Shown here in pieces: positions 9,631 to 18,012 of a DNA stretch of 55,633 nt (the first letter of the stretch is position 1; every line of letters starts with the position of its first letter). The stretch is from Pelagibacterales bacterium SAG-MED39. Its GTDB lineage: Bacteria; Pseudomonadota; Alphaproteobacteria; Pelagibacterales; Pelagibacteraceae. Where the stretch lies: positions 1 to 55,633 of the forward strand of contig JACWEI010000006.1 in the NCBI GenBank assembly GCA_014653625.1. The letters run 5' to 3'. The translations under genes were made by a program, and so were the position numbers. Under the pieces are notes generated by a model that saw only the letters and a list, made by a program, of their open reading frames with translations, searched no databases and was not told the origin of the DNA.

Positions 9631-9637
9631 AGCAACA

Positions 9638-10426
9638 ATGATAAAAAAAATTGCAATAATTCTTATTACAACCTGTGCGTTAACTTTAAATCTTCAAGCT
9701 AGTTCTGATGGAGATCTCATTTTAAAAAAGAATGAACCATCAGAGATTAAAGATTGTTTTGAAAAAGTTAATAGAGCAACTTTTGCTTTTAACAAAGCTT
9801 TAGATGGAATTATATTTAAACCAATCGCCAGTGCATATCGGACTTTTCCTTCTCCTGTTAAAACAGGGGTAAGCAACTCTTTGGATAACCTATCAAACCT
9901 TGTAACTGTACCTAATAATATTTTACAAGGAGATTTTAGTAAGGCGGGTGTGAATACAGGAAGGTTTTTAATAAATACGACAATAGGAATTTTGGGGCTA
10001 GTGGATGTTGCTCAACATTTTGGATTAAATGAATATGAAAAAGAAGATTATGGTCAATCTTTAGCTAGGCATGGTGTTGGTCCCGGATGTTATGTGGTTT
10101 TACCAGTTTTAGGTCCAAGCACTGCAAGAGATGTAGTGGGCTCTTCAATTAATTTTTTAGGTGGTGATGCTTGGTATAATGTGACAGTTAAAAATGATAC
10201 TCATCATTTTAGTGACTTTGACTTTTACGCATCTAAGGGAACTGCAGGGGTAGACTTTAGAGCTAAAAATTTTGACTCAATTGAAAACTTAGAAAAAAAT
10301 TCCTTAGATTTTTATGCATCTGTAAAAAGCTTGTATCTTCAAGATAGACAGCAAAAAATATTAAATTCGAAAAAAACTATTAATACCCAAAACGATGGTG
10401 ATTGGGAAGAAATTGATAATCAGTAA
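9638..10426 (+). CDS. mlaA: MlaA/VacJ-family protein of outer-membrane lipid asymmetry
   Basis: A 262-residue protein with an N-terminal signal peptide (about 1-21, cleavage likely after LQA). Its MlaA core has CFEKVNRATFAFNKALDG, SNLVTVPNNILQGDFSKA, GRFLINTTIGILGL, DYGQSLARHGVGPGCYVVLPVLGPSTARD and a final FYASVKSLYLQDRQQKIL. MlaA sits in the outer membrane and removes mislocalised phospholipid, handing it to periplasmic MlaC, which is encoded next. No good lipobox is visible: the only early Cys is in ITTC. It therefore may not be a lipoprotein, unlike E. coli MlaA. The mlaD, mlaE and mlaF genes are not in the window. Confidence 0.92.
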   Translation: MIKKIAIILITTCALTLNLQASSDGDLILKKNEPSEIKDCFEKVNRATFAFNKALDGIIFKPIASAYRTFPSPVKTGVSNSLDNLSNLVTVPNNILQGDFSKAGVNTGRFLINTTIGILGLVDVAQHFGLNEYEKEDYGQSLARHGVGPGCYVVLPVLGPSTARDVVGSSINFLGGDAWYNVTVKNDTHHFSDFDFYASKGTAGVDFRAKNFDSIENLEKNSLDFYASVKSLYLQDRQQKILNSKKTINTQNDGDWEEIDNQ

Positions 10427-10442
10427 CTTAATTTAAACATTA

Positions 10443-11024
10443 ATGAAAATTAAATTTTCGATTATTGGATTAATCATCTATGCAATAAGTTGTTTTCCTT
10501 CACTCTCAGTAGAACCTGATATTTTTGTACAATCAACAGTGAACAGAGCTTCTAGTTTGTTATCAAAAAATATATCGAAAGAGGAAAAGATAGAAGAACT
10601 AAAAAAGATTGCCAGTGAGACTGTAGATATCAATGGTATTGGTTTTTATACTTTGGGTCCAATAAGAAAAACACTTAATGATGATCAAAAAAATGAGTAT
10701 TCAAAATTATTTAAAAATTATTTTTTAAAGAGTTTTTCAAGTAGATTGGCAGAATATACAAATCCTGAAATTGATGTTTATGCAAAAGAAGTTTTGAGTG
10801 ATAAATATACAATTGTAAAAAGTTTACTCAAAGGAACTAAAGACAGACCTGAAGTAAAAATTGATTGGAGGATTTACACTAAAAATCCTGAAAATCCTAT
10901 GATTAGAGATTTGATAATAGAGGGACTAAGTTTGGCAAGAACACAGAAGGAAGAGTTTTCATCCATACTTAATTCTAATGATGGAAATATAAACATTCTT
11001 TTTCAAACACTTAAAGATTTTTAA
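10443..11024 (+). CDS. mlaC: MlaC-family periplasmic phospholipid shuttle (Ttg2D)
   Basis: A 193-residue protein of the Tol/Ttg2 (MlaC) family. It has a signal peptide at about 1-22, INGIGFYTLGPIRKTLNDDQKNEYSKLFKNYF in the lipid-pocket core, and a conserved C-terminal region (KIDWRIYTKN, IRDLIIEGLSLARTQKEEFSSIL). MlaC carries phospholipid between MlaA in the outer membrane and the MlaFEDB ABC complex in the inner membrane. The ATG lies 16 bp after mlaA and the two form an operon. The family's YxGxxF-like motif is diverged, but the overall pattern is clear. Confidence 0.9.
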   Translation: MKIKFSIIGLIIYAISCFPSLSVEPDIFVQSTVNRASSLLSKNISKEEKIEELKKIASETVDINGIGFYTLGPIRKTLNDDQKNEYSKLFKNYFLKSFSSRLAEYTNPEIDVYAKEVLSDKYTIVKSLLKGTKDRPEVKIDWRIYTKNPENPMIRDLIIEGLSLARTQKEEFSSILNSNDGNINILFQTLKDF

Positions 11025-11053
11025 ATAAAGTAAATTTATAATTAAATAATAAT

Positions 11054-11130
11054 TGGTGGGCCCGCCAGGACTCGAACCTGGGACCAATACATTATGAGTG
11101 TACTGCTCTAACCAACTGAGCTACAGGCCC
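11054..11130 (-). tRNA. tRNA with CAT anticodon (elongator Met or Ile2)
   Basis: The cloverleaf is complete: acceptor GGGCCTG pairs with CGGGCCC (one T-G wobble); the D-loop has a normal GG; the anticodon loop is CTCATAA; the T-loop is the canonical TTCGAGT; CCA is encoded. The CAT anticodon could read AUG, or AUA after lysidine modification. C4-G69 and C5-G68 pairs are present, as in E. coli tRNA-Ile2, so Ile2 is possible. Met elongator is equally compatible. Confidence 0.95.
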
Positions 11131-11182
11131 TCAGAAAATTAACTAGTTTTTATAATACTTTGTCTTATGCAGCAAGGGCTAA

Positions 11183-11257
11183 TGGTGGGCCGTGTTGGTT
11201 ACGCTCCAACTACCCCTGCAATGTCAATGCAGTACTCTACTATTGAGCTAACGGCCC
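11183..11257 (-). tRNA. tRNA-Val(GAC) with non-canonical D- and T-loops
   Basis: Acceptor (GGGCCGT/ACGGCCC), anticodon (CTGCA/TGCAG) and T (GTTGG/CCAAC) stems are perfect, and CCA is encoded. The anticodon loop TTGACAT gives GAC, valine. The D-loop reads AATAGTA, without the usual GG, and the T-loop reads AGCGTAA in place of TTCRANY. The stems are under obvious constraint while both elbow loops differ from consensus. It could be a working variant or an early pseudogene. Confidence 0.88.
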
Positions 11258-11264
11258 ATTAAAT

Positions 11265-12521
11265 TTAGTCATTAAATTTCTTGTAATCAGTTTTATTATT
11301 ATTTTGAAAAATGTTCAAATTTAAACTTGATGCATAAAAAATAGATAAATTTATTACAAATAAAGTTAACATGTAATCGTTAAAAAATGAACCACTAGGT
11401 ATCAACGGTAAAAATACCAATGTTAAATAGATTAAACTACCTAATTGTAAATAGTTACTGTCTCTTAATACGATCTTTATTTTAGAAAATATCAACTTAT
11501 AGAGCAAATAAAACATGAGAAGAGTTCCCAGTAGTCCATGTTCAGATAAAAATTCTAAATAAATTTGATGAGGATGAGTTGTACACTGATATTTTTTTTT
11601 GTTCTCGATATTGTTTTTATTTGGGTCTTCGCAGCTTTCTATTCTATAATTTTTATTACCAACACCAAAAAAAGGATAATTTTCGAAAACTTTAAAACCA
11701 GATTTGTAAATTTTTAGATAAAGCCAGTCATTAGTTAAGGCTTGTTTAAATTGTGTTATAAAACGACCCTGCAAAAATAAAGAGTTACTAATTAAAAAAA
11801 ATAATGCTACAACTGTAAGTAAAAAAGAAATTACCTTAAATTTAATACTAAAATCTTTATAAAAGAAAAACATTAATAAAATTCCTAAACTAGCTCTTAA
11901 AGTATTAGATCTTTCACCAGTGGCTAGTATAGAGAACAAAAAAATTATAGACAGTATAAGAATATAATTAGATTTTTGGGGTCCAAACTTATTTAATAAA
12001 AATCCAATTAAAATTAAATAAAATGCATTTACAAAGCCACCAACAATTGGTTCATCCCTAAAAAAACTCACAACTCTCTCTCCAAAATAAATTGTTGAGT
12101 CCTTTGGATAGCCCATCAAATTTGTTCCATTCAGCCTCTCATAATAAATATCAATAATAACAACTAAAAAAATTAACAGCCAAATGAAAAGTAGTTTATC
12201 TAAAAATAATTTTTGATTAAAAAAATAATTCAAAGCTATAAAAAATATAATAACTCTTATAAAGCCAAAATTCCTTAAAAGTCCTAGATCACTATCAATT
12301 GAAATAAACGAATTAAAAATTAAATATAGATAAAAAATTATAAGATATTTAATTGAATTATCCTTTAAAAAGGAAAAATCCTTCAAATAAATTATATATA
12401 TCAAAAATGATATATCTATTAATAAAATATTTGATACTGAAAATCCAGAACCAGCGAATATTGAGATGGGTATAATTGAAAATAACAATAAAAAATAATT
12501 ATTTATAATTTTATTTTTCAT
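11265..12521 (-). CDS. O-antigen ligase / Wzy-like polytopic membrane protein
   Basis: A 418-residue protein with about ten to twelve hydrophobic segments and one large extracytoplasmic loop. That loop holds YPFFGVGNKNYR and THPHQIYLEFLSEHGLLGTLL, the signature of the O-antigen ligase/polymerase (Wzy_C) superfamily. Upstream ATGERSNTLRASLG matches the conserved arginine motif before the loop. Members join O-antigen to lipid A-core or polymerise repeat units at the periplasmic face. Which activity applies cannot be read from sequence, and no other LPS genes lie nearby. It follows rpoD on the same strand after about 40 bp and ends 7 bp from tRNA-Val. Confidence 0.82.
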   Translation of the reverse strand: MKNKIINNYFLLLFSIIPISIFAGSGFSVSNILLIDISFLIYIIYLKDFSFLKDNSIKYLIIFYLYLIFNSFISIDSDLGLLRNFGFIRVIIFFIALNYFFNQKLFLDKLLFIWLLIFLVVIIDIYYERLNGTNLMGYPKDSTIYFGERVVSFFRDEPIVGGFVNAFYLILIGFLLNKFGPQKSNYILILSIIFLFSILATGERSNTLRASLGILLMFFFYKDFSIKFKVISFLLTVVALFFLISNSLFLQGRFITQFKQALTNDWLYLKIYKSGFKVFENYPFFGVGNKNYRIESCEDPNKNNIENKKKYQCTTHPHQIYLEFLSEHGLLGTLLMFYLLYKLIFSKIKIVLRDSNYLQLGSLIYLTLVFLPLIPSGSFFNDYMLTLFVINLSIFYASSLNLNIFQNNNKTDYKKFND

Positions 12522-12562
12522 GTATTAAATCTTTAAAATTTTTATTTTAAAGTATTTTAAAT

Positions 12563-14389
12563 TTAACTTTCTAAGAAACTTTTTAATTGTTTTGATCTAC
12601 TAGGGTGTTTTAATTTTCTCAGAGCTTTTGCTTCTATTTGTCTTATTCTTTCTCTTGTTACTGAAAATTGTAAACCAACTTCTTCCAAAGTATGATCTGT
12701 ATTCATACCAACACCAAATCTCATTCTTAATACTCTTTCTTCTCTAGGTGTAAGGGTTGATAAAATTTTTGTTGTAGCCTCCCCTAAATTTGATTTAATT
12801 GCTTGTTCTAAAGGTGCAAGCGCTTTAGTATCTTCAATAAAATCACCTAAGCTACTATCTTCTTCATCACCAACAGGTTTTTCTAGAGAAACTGGTTCTT
12901 TAGAAATTTTTAATACTTTTCTAACTTTATCCAATGGCATTCTTAGTTTTTTTGCTAATTCTTCAGGTGTTGCTTCTCTTCCAAATTCACTTAAAATTAA
13001 TCTTTGAGTTCTTACTATTTTGTTTATTGTTTCAATCATATGAACTGGAATTCTAATTGTTCTTGCTTGATCAGCAATTGACCTTGTTATAGCTTGTCTT
13101 ATCCACCAGGTAGCATATGTTGAAAACTTATATCCTCTTCTATATTCAAATTTGTCTACTGCTTTCATTAAACCAATATTACCTTCTTGAATTAAATCTA
13201 AAAATTGAAGACCTCTATTGGTATATTTTTTTGCTATTGATATTACCAATCGTAGATTGGCCTCTACCATCTCTTTTTTGGCAATTCGAGACTCTTTTTC
13301 ACCTTTTTGAACTCTGCTAACTAATTTTTTAAAGTCAGTTACAGAGATTCCAAGTTTATGACTAATTTCAACTAGTCTTTCCCTAATATCTTTAAATTGA
13401 TCTTTATTTTTAGAAAAAAATTGCTTCCAAGCTGCATTGGTATCAAGAAACTTTTTTAAGTTTGGGTTTATCTCATTTCCTATATAAAATTTTATAAATT
13501 CATTTCTAGGTATTTTATTATCTACAGCTAATCTTAAAAGATTGCCCTCCAACGAAACAATTTTTTTGTTTTCAATATAATGTTTTTGAACTAATTCCTC
13601 TAAAACTGATGGGGATAATTGCAAAGATTTAATATTTTCTAAAATTTCATTTACTATTTTTTCATGTCCTTTTTCTTTTGCAGAAGAAAATGCTTGTGAA
13701 TGTAAAATACAATTCAGTTTTTCTTTTTGATACTTAATCAATTTTGTATATTCTTTTGTTAATGTATTTACCGTCTTTAAGACTTTTGGCTTGATCTCAG
13801 TCTCCATGGCAGCTAACGTTGGATTAAAGTCATCATCACCATCATCACTTGAACTTTCATCTTTATCAGTTTCACCAGCATTTTTCTGCTTAGCACTAGG
13901 TCCTGTTGACTCATCCTCCATGTAATTAGTATCAATGTCTATTATCTCTCTTACTAAAATTTCATCTTTTTGAAGTTTTTCATTCCACTCAAAAAATTGT
14001 TGTGCAGTTATTGGACTTTGAGATAAAGCAATTAACATCACATCTTTTCCAGCTTCTATTCTCTTTGCTATTGCAATTTCACCTTCTCTTGATAAAAGCT
14101 CAACTCCTCCCATTTCTCTCAGATACATTCTGATTGGATCGTCGCTTTTCTCAATCGATTTTCCTTCTTCTTTAGACGAGTTTTCTTTTTTTCTTAGACT
14201 TTTAAATTCAGATTTTTTTTCAACGAGAACGATTTGTTCGTCTAATATGTGGATGAAAGCCTGGGCTAAATTTTCATCAGAAAGATTTCTTTTACCAAGG
14301 GACTTGCTCAATTCTTCATGGGTAATAAAACCTCTATGAGTCCCTCGACCCATTAATCTAGCAAATGATTTAGTAATAATTCTTTCCAC
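12563..14389 (-). CDS. rpoD: RNA polymerase primary sigma factor RpoD (sigma-70)
   Basis: A 608-residue group 1 sigma factor. It has an N-terminal region 1.1, region 1.2 ([30 protein letters not shown]), a long acidic non-conserved insert (about 165-190), and region 2 with [56 protein letters not shown] split into the usual core- and -10-binding helices. Region 3 and region 4 ([39 protein letters not shown]) follow. It directs housekeeping transcription, and the promoters seen here (TTGACN/TAtaaT) fit it. It follows dnaG on the same strand, as in the classical macromolecular-synthesis operon. Confidence 0.98.
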   Translation of the reverse strand: MERIITKSFARLMGRGTHRGFITHEELSKSLGKRNLSDENLAQAFIHILDEQIVLVEKKSEFKSLRKKENSSKEEGKSIEKSDDPIRMYLREMGGVELLSREGEIAIAKRIEAGKDVMLIALSQSPITAQQFFEWNEKLQKDEILVREIIDIDTNYMEDESTGPSAKQKNAGETDKDESSSDDGDDDFNPTLAAMETEIKPKVLKTVNTLTKEYTKLIKYQKEKLNCILHSQAFSSAKEKGHEKIVNEILENIKSLQLSPSVLEELVQKHYIENKKIVSLEGNLLRLAVDNKIPRNEFIKFYIGNEINPNLKKFLDTNAAWKQFFSKNKDQFKDIRERLVEISHKLGISVTDFKKLVSRVQKGEKESRIAKKEMVEANLRLVISIAKKYTNRGLQFLDLIQEGNIGLMKAVDKFEYRRGYKFSTYATWWIRQAITRSIADQARTIRIPVHMIETINKIVRTQRLILSEFGREATPEELAKKLRMPLDKVRKVLKISKEPVSLEKPVGDEEDSSLGDFIEDTKALAPLEQAIKSNLGEATTKILSTLTPREERVLRMRFGVGMNTDHTLEEVGLQFSVTRERIRQIEAKALRKLKHPSRSKQLKSFLES

Positions 14390-14455
14390 AGTAATAATTT
14401 TGAAGAGTCTTATATAATATCAAATTTGGAAAAATCCATTATTAATTTAGAAGTA

Positions 14456-16231
14456 TTAATTGATATTTTGCTTTTTTTTAAGCTCTTTTAGCTCGTTAAA
14501 TGTTACCTCACTAAGATCTTTAGAAAACTTCGATTCTAATTCCTGAATCCTAAACTCTAAATCATAGTTATTTAAATCTCGACTAATATCGTCTAATAAC
14601 TCAATAACCTCGTGTTCATTATTAAATTTGTTTTTTAAAATATGTTTTATTGGAGCAAATTTATTTATCTTTTCAATCAACTGATTGTCAATTTTTAAGT
14701 CATCAATTTTCATCTCTTCACCAGATTTTAACTTCATAACAATTTTATCAAAAATTTGTTTATTTACTTCAGTAAAAAATTTTACATTCTCAATTAGATG
14801 GATATTTTCTTGCATCAATTTTAAATTAGTCATCAACAAGTATAATAGTGAAAATTCTTTTAGTTCAACACCAGTCAATGATTTACTTTCATTAAAATAC
14901 CTCTTAGTTGACTCTAGTGATTTAGCTTTTTTAACGAAAAACTTCTTTTTATTAAGGTTGGTGTGAGGTGTTAATTCAGAAATTTTTTCTAAAAAATATT
15001 CTAAAACATATTTTTTTATAAAATCATCTTTAATTGTATTTGCAACGCTTCTAAGTTTTTTTTCAAAAATAGCCATGGAAGAAGGGTTATTTTCAGTTTG
15101 TTTTTTATAATGGCTAAAAATAAATTGATGAATTGAAAGCTTACTTTGTTTTGTAAAATCAATAAAATTAACTTTACCATTTTTATTTACATAGCTATCT
15201 GGGTCCTCTTTATCTGGTAAAAACAAAAATGAAATTTGTTTTTCAGGTTTTAGTTCTTTTATTGAATTCTCTGCTGCTCTTAAAGCTGCTTTATACCCGC
15301 TTTCATCACCATCAAAACAAATAATGATATCATCAAAAAATTGGTTAAGAGTTAAGATTTGTTTATCCGTTAAAGATGTTCCAAGATTTGCAACTACATT
15401 ATCTATTCCATTTTTGCTAAGACCCACTACATCCATGTAACCTTCAACTAAATAAATATGATCTATTTTATTAGAAAGTTTTCGTGCTAAATCTAAATTA
15501 TATAAATTAGATCCTTTTTTAAAAAAATTTGTTTCAGGTGAATTTATATATTTGGCTAAGTAGTCTTGGTTTTCGATTATTCTTCCACCTAATGCTATTG
15601 GTTGACCTGAAATATTATTGATTGGAAAAATTAATCTTCCTCTAAATCTCTCAACATATTTTTTCTTTTTTTCATCCAAGTAAAACAAGCCCGTTTCAAC
15701 TAAAGTTTGCTCGCTGTAATTATCTTTTAATTTTTCAAAGAAATTGGGATTTTTTTCGATGTATCCAATTTTAAATTTTTTAACTTCTTCTTTGTTTAAA
15801 GATCTATTTTTCAAATAATCTCTTGCAACAGAATAACTTTCATTTTTTAATAACTCATTATAATAAAAATCTACATATTGACTAAAGATAGATTGATACT
15901 CTTTCCATTTTTTTTCTCTTTCTTCATCTTGTTTTGAAAACATATAAGGTTGCATCCCTGCTAGTTGAGCTAAATGCTTGACTGCCTCACCAAATTTTAG
16001 ATTTTGAATTTTCATTATAAAATCAAAAATGTTTCCATGCTCTGAGGTTGCAAAACAATGGTAAAATTCTTTTTCATCATTCACAGTAAATGAAGGAGTT
16101 TTTTCGTTTTTAAATGGAGATAGACCAACAAACTCTTTACCTCTTTTTTTTAGGGAGACACTTTTAGATACAACAGTGGATACTTTTAGCCTCGTCTTAA
16201 TTTCATCTAAATATTCTTTTGGATACTTCAT
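14456..16231 (-). CDS. dnaG: DNA primase DnaG with a zinc-ligand-poor N-terminal domain
   Basis: A 591-residue primase that lays RNA primers for replication. The TOPRIM catalytic core is intact: LVEGYMDVVGL and IIICFDGDESGYKAALRAAE, with the acidic metal-binding residues, plus the RNA-polymerase-domain motif FRGRLIFPI and GGRII. The C-terminal DnaB-interaction region is diverged. In the CHC2-like domain the usual C-PF-H and C-x2-C ligands read S38-PF-K41 and C59-FA-T62, so only one of four zinc ligands remains although the surrounding EKTPSFTV and YHCF motifs are kept. I recall similar changes in some other alphaproteobacteria. It overlaps the yqeY stop by a base and precedes rpoD. Confidence 0.95.
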   Translation of the reverse strand: MKYPKEYLDEIKTRLKVSTVVSKSVSLKKRGKEFVGLSPFKNEKTPSFTVNDEKEFYHCFATSEHGNIFDFIMKIQNLKFGEAVKHLAQLAGMQPYMFSKQDEEREKKWKEYQSIFSQYVDFYYNELLKNESYSVARDYLKNRSLNKEEVKKFKIGYIEKNPNFFEKLKDNYSEQTLVETGLFYLDEKKKKYVERFRGRLIFPINNISGQPIALGGRIIENQDYLAKYINSPETNFFKKGSNLYNLDLARKLSNKIDHIYLVEGYMDVVGLSKNGIDNVVANLGTSLTDKQILTLNQFFDDIIICFDGDESGYKAALRAAENSIKELKPEKQISFLFLPDKEDPDSYVNKNGKVNFIDFTKQSKLSIHQFIFSHYKKQTENNPSSMAIFEKKLRSVANTIKDDFIKKYVLEYFLEKISELTPHTNLNKKKFFVKKAKSLESTKRYFNESKSLTGVELKEFSLLYLLMTNLKLMQENIHLIENVKFFTEVNKQIFDKIVMKLKSGEEMKIDDLKIDNQLIEKINKFAPIKHILKNKFNNEHEVIELLDDISRDLNNYDLEFRIQELESKFSKDLSEVTFNELKELKKKQNIN

Positions 16232-16692
16232 TATTTATTTAATAAGTCTTTGATCATCGGGCCTGCTTTAGCAAAATCAACCTCATCTACATGAGTTTTT
16301 TTTAACTCACCCATTACTTTGCCCATATCTTTAATCGAAGACGCACCCAATTTAGCAATTAAATCTGAACAGATTTTTTTTGTCTCTTCTTCTCCTAGTT
16401 GCTTTGGAAGAAATCCAATTAAAATATCATATTCATTTTGCTCAACCTCCAGCAAATCTGCTCGGTTATTTTTTTTATAGATATCAATCGATTCGGCTCT
16501 TTGTTTAACCATCTTTTTTAAAAGCTTCTTGATATCTTCATCATCAGTATCTTTCTTATTGGGTCCAGATCGATTGACTATGTCAAGATCCTTTATGGAA
16601 GACAATATTAACCTATAGGTTGATATTTTATTTTTATCTTTTAATTTAAGTGCAGTTTTATATTCGTTTTCTATAGTATCTTTTAAGGGCAT
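16231..16692 (-). CDS. yqeY: YqeY / GatB-tail-like protein
   Basis: A 153-residue protein of the YqeY family, which resembles the C-terminal tRNA-binding tail of the GatB amidotransferase subunit. Typical stretches are DKNKISTYRLILSSIKDLD, IKKLLKKMVKQRAESIDIYKK and LGASSIKDMGKVMGELKK. It has no known catalytic activity; a role in tRNA-dependent amidation or RNA binding is presumed from the homology. It shares a base with the dnaG start and heads the yqeY-dnaG-rpoD series, an arrangement common in proteobacteria and firmicutes. Confidence 0.9.
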   Translation of the reverse strand: MPLKDTIENEYKTALKLKDKNKISTYRLILSSIKDLDIVNRSGPNKKDTDDEDIKKLLKKMVKQRAESIDIYKKNNRADLLEVEQNEYDILIGFLPKQLGEEETKKICSDLIAKLGASSIKDMGKVMGELKKTHVDEVDFAKAGPMIKDLLNK

Positions 16693-16768
16693 AATTATTT
16701 AATTTACTGTAAAGAAAAAATTCTTCAAAAGAAAAATTGTTTTTTTACAATTTTATAATACTTCTCAG

Positions 16769-16797
16769 TTGCGATAATAAAGCAATTATTGTATTAA
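16769..16797 (+). promoter_or_regulatory. Candidate carAB promoter
   Basis: TTGCGA (16769-16774) and TATTAA (16792-16797) are separated by 17 bp, inside the 126-bp gap between divergent yqeY and carA. A start near 16804 would leave about 15 nt before the TTG start codon of carA. The match is moderate and the area is AT-rich. A perfect TATAAT at 16754-16759 lacks a good -35. Confidence 0.4.
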
Positions 16798-16818
16798 CCT
16801 TTAACTTATGAGTTGTAA

Positions 16819-18012
16819 TTGATCAAAAAAGCAAAAAAATCAAACTCAAAAAATCCACAATTTAATACAGGTGTTTTAGTTCTTGAAAACAAGAAAGTTT
16901 TTAAAGGGATTGGAATTGGCCATCAGGGAGAAGCAACTGGTGAAGTTTGCTTTAATACCTCTTTAACAGGTTACCAAGAAATTATTTCAGATCCTTCATA
17001 TGCTGGTCAAATTATTAACTTTACCTTTCCTCACATTGGAAATGTTGGAACTAACAAAGAAGATATTGAGTCTGACAAAATCTGGACAAAAGGGGTAATC
17101 TTTAATTCAGAGATAACCTCTCCGTCAAATTATAGAGCATTTTTGCATTTAGATGCCTGGCTCAAAAAAAATAAAATTGTTGGAATTACAGGACTAGATA
17201 CTAGAAGCTTGACAAATTTTATTAGAGATAAAGGAGCCCCTAAAGGCACAATTGCTTTTTCAAAAAATGGAAAGTTTAATGTTAGCAAATTAATAAACTC
17301 TACCATTAAGTGGAGTGGATTAAAAAATCTTGATCTTGCAGAAACTGTTTCAACATCAAAAAACTATATTTGGAAAGGACTTAAAACCTGGAAAAAAGAA
17401 ATTGGATATAAAATAAATAGAAAAAATTCTTTCCATGTAGTTGCAATTGATTATGGAATAAAAAAAAATATTTTAAGATATTTTTCAGACTTCAAATGTA
17501 AAGTAACAGTTGTTTCTTGCAAAACTTCTGCTGAAAAAATTTTAGATCTTAAACCAAACGGAATATTTTTATCCAATGGTCCTGGTGATCCAGCAGCAAC
17601 AGGAAAATATGCAATAAAAATAATTAGTTCATTGATTAAGAAAAATTTACCTATCTTTGGAATTTGTTTAGGTCACCAAATTTTAGCATTAGCTTTGGGT
17701 GGAAAGACAAAAAAAATGAAGTTGGGACATAGAGGTGCAAACCATCCTGTTAAAAACTTAATCCATGATAAAGTTGAAATCACCAGCCAAAATCATGGTT
17801 TTGTAGTAGTTGAAGAAACGTTACCAAAAAAAATTGAAATAACTCATAAATCTCTTTTTGATAATACCATTGAGGGAATAAAACTTAAAAACAAACCAAT
17901 ATTTTCAGTGCAGTATCATCCAGAGTCAAATCCTGGACCACAGGATAGTGTCTACCTATTTCAAGAATTTATTAATAACATCAAAAAAAATGCCAAAAAG
18001 AAGAGATATTAA
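16819..18012 (+). CDS. carA: Carbamoyl-phosphate synthase small subunit (glutaminase) CarA
   Basis: CarA hydrolyses glutamine and channels ammonia to CarB to make carbamoyl phosphate for pyrimidines and arginine. The 397-residue protein has an N-terminal CarA domain ([36 protein letters not shown]) and a class I glutamine amidotransferase domain with nucleophile Cys in [16 protein letters not shown] and catalytic His/Glu in [17 protein letters not shown] start at 16819 is used because an in-frame TAA precedes it directly and no early ATG exists. The end overlaps carB by 23 bp. Divergent from yqeY. Confidence 0.96.
   Translation: MIKKAKKSNSKNPQFNTGVLVLENKKVFKGIGIGHQGEATGEVCFNTSLTGYQEIISDPSYAGQIINFTFPHIGNVGTNKEDIESDKIWTKGVIFNSEITSPSNYRAFLHLDAWLKKNKIVGITGLDTRSLTNFIRDKGAPKGTIAFSKNGKFNVSKLINSTIKWSGLKNLDLAETVSTSKNYIWKGLKTWKKEIGYKINRKNSFHVVAIDYGIKKNILRYFSDFKCKVTVVSCKTSAEKILDLKPNGIFLSNGPGDPAATGKYAIKIISSLIKKNLPIFGICLGHQILALALGGKTKKMKLGHRGANHPVKNLIHDKVEITSQNHGFVVVEETLPKKIEITHKSLFDNTIEGIKLKNKPIFSVQYHPESNPGPQDSVYLFQEFINNIKKNAKKKRY

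Noticed and set aside
17948-17989. Upstream start for carB
   Set aside because: It adds 14 residues not seen in CarB proteins and increases the overlap with carA; MPKR at 17990 matches the family N-terminus.
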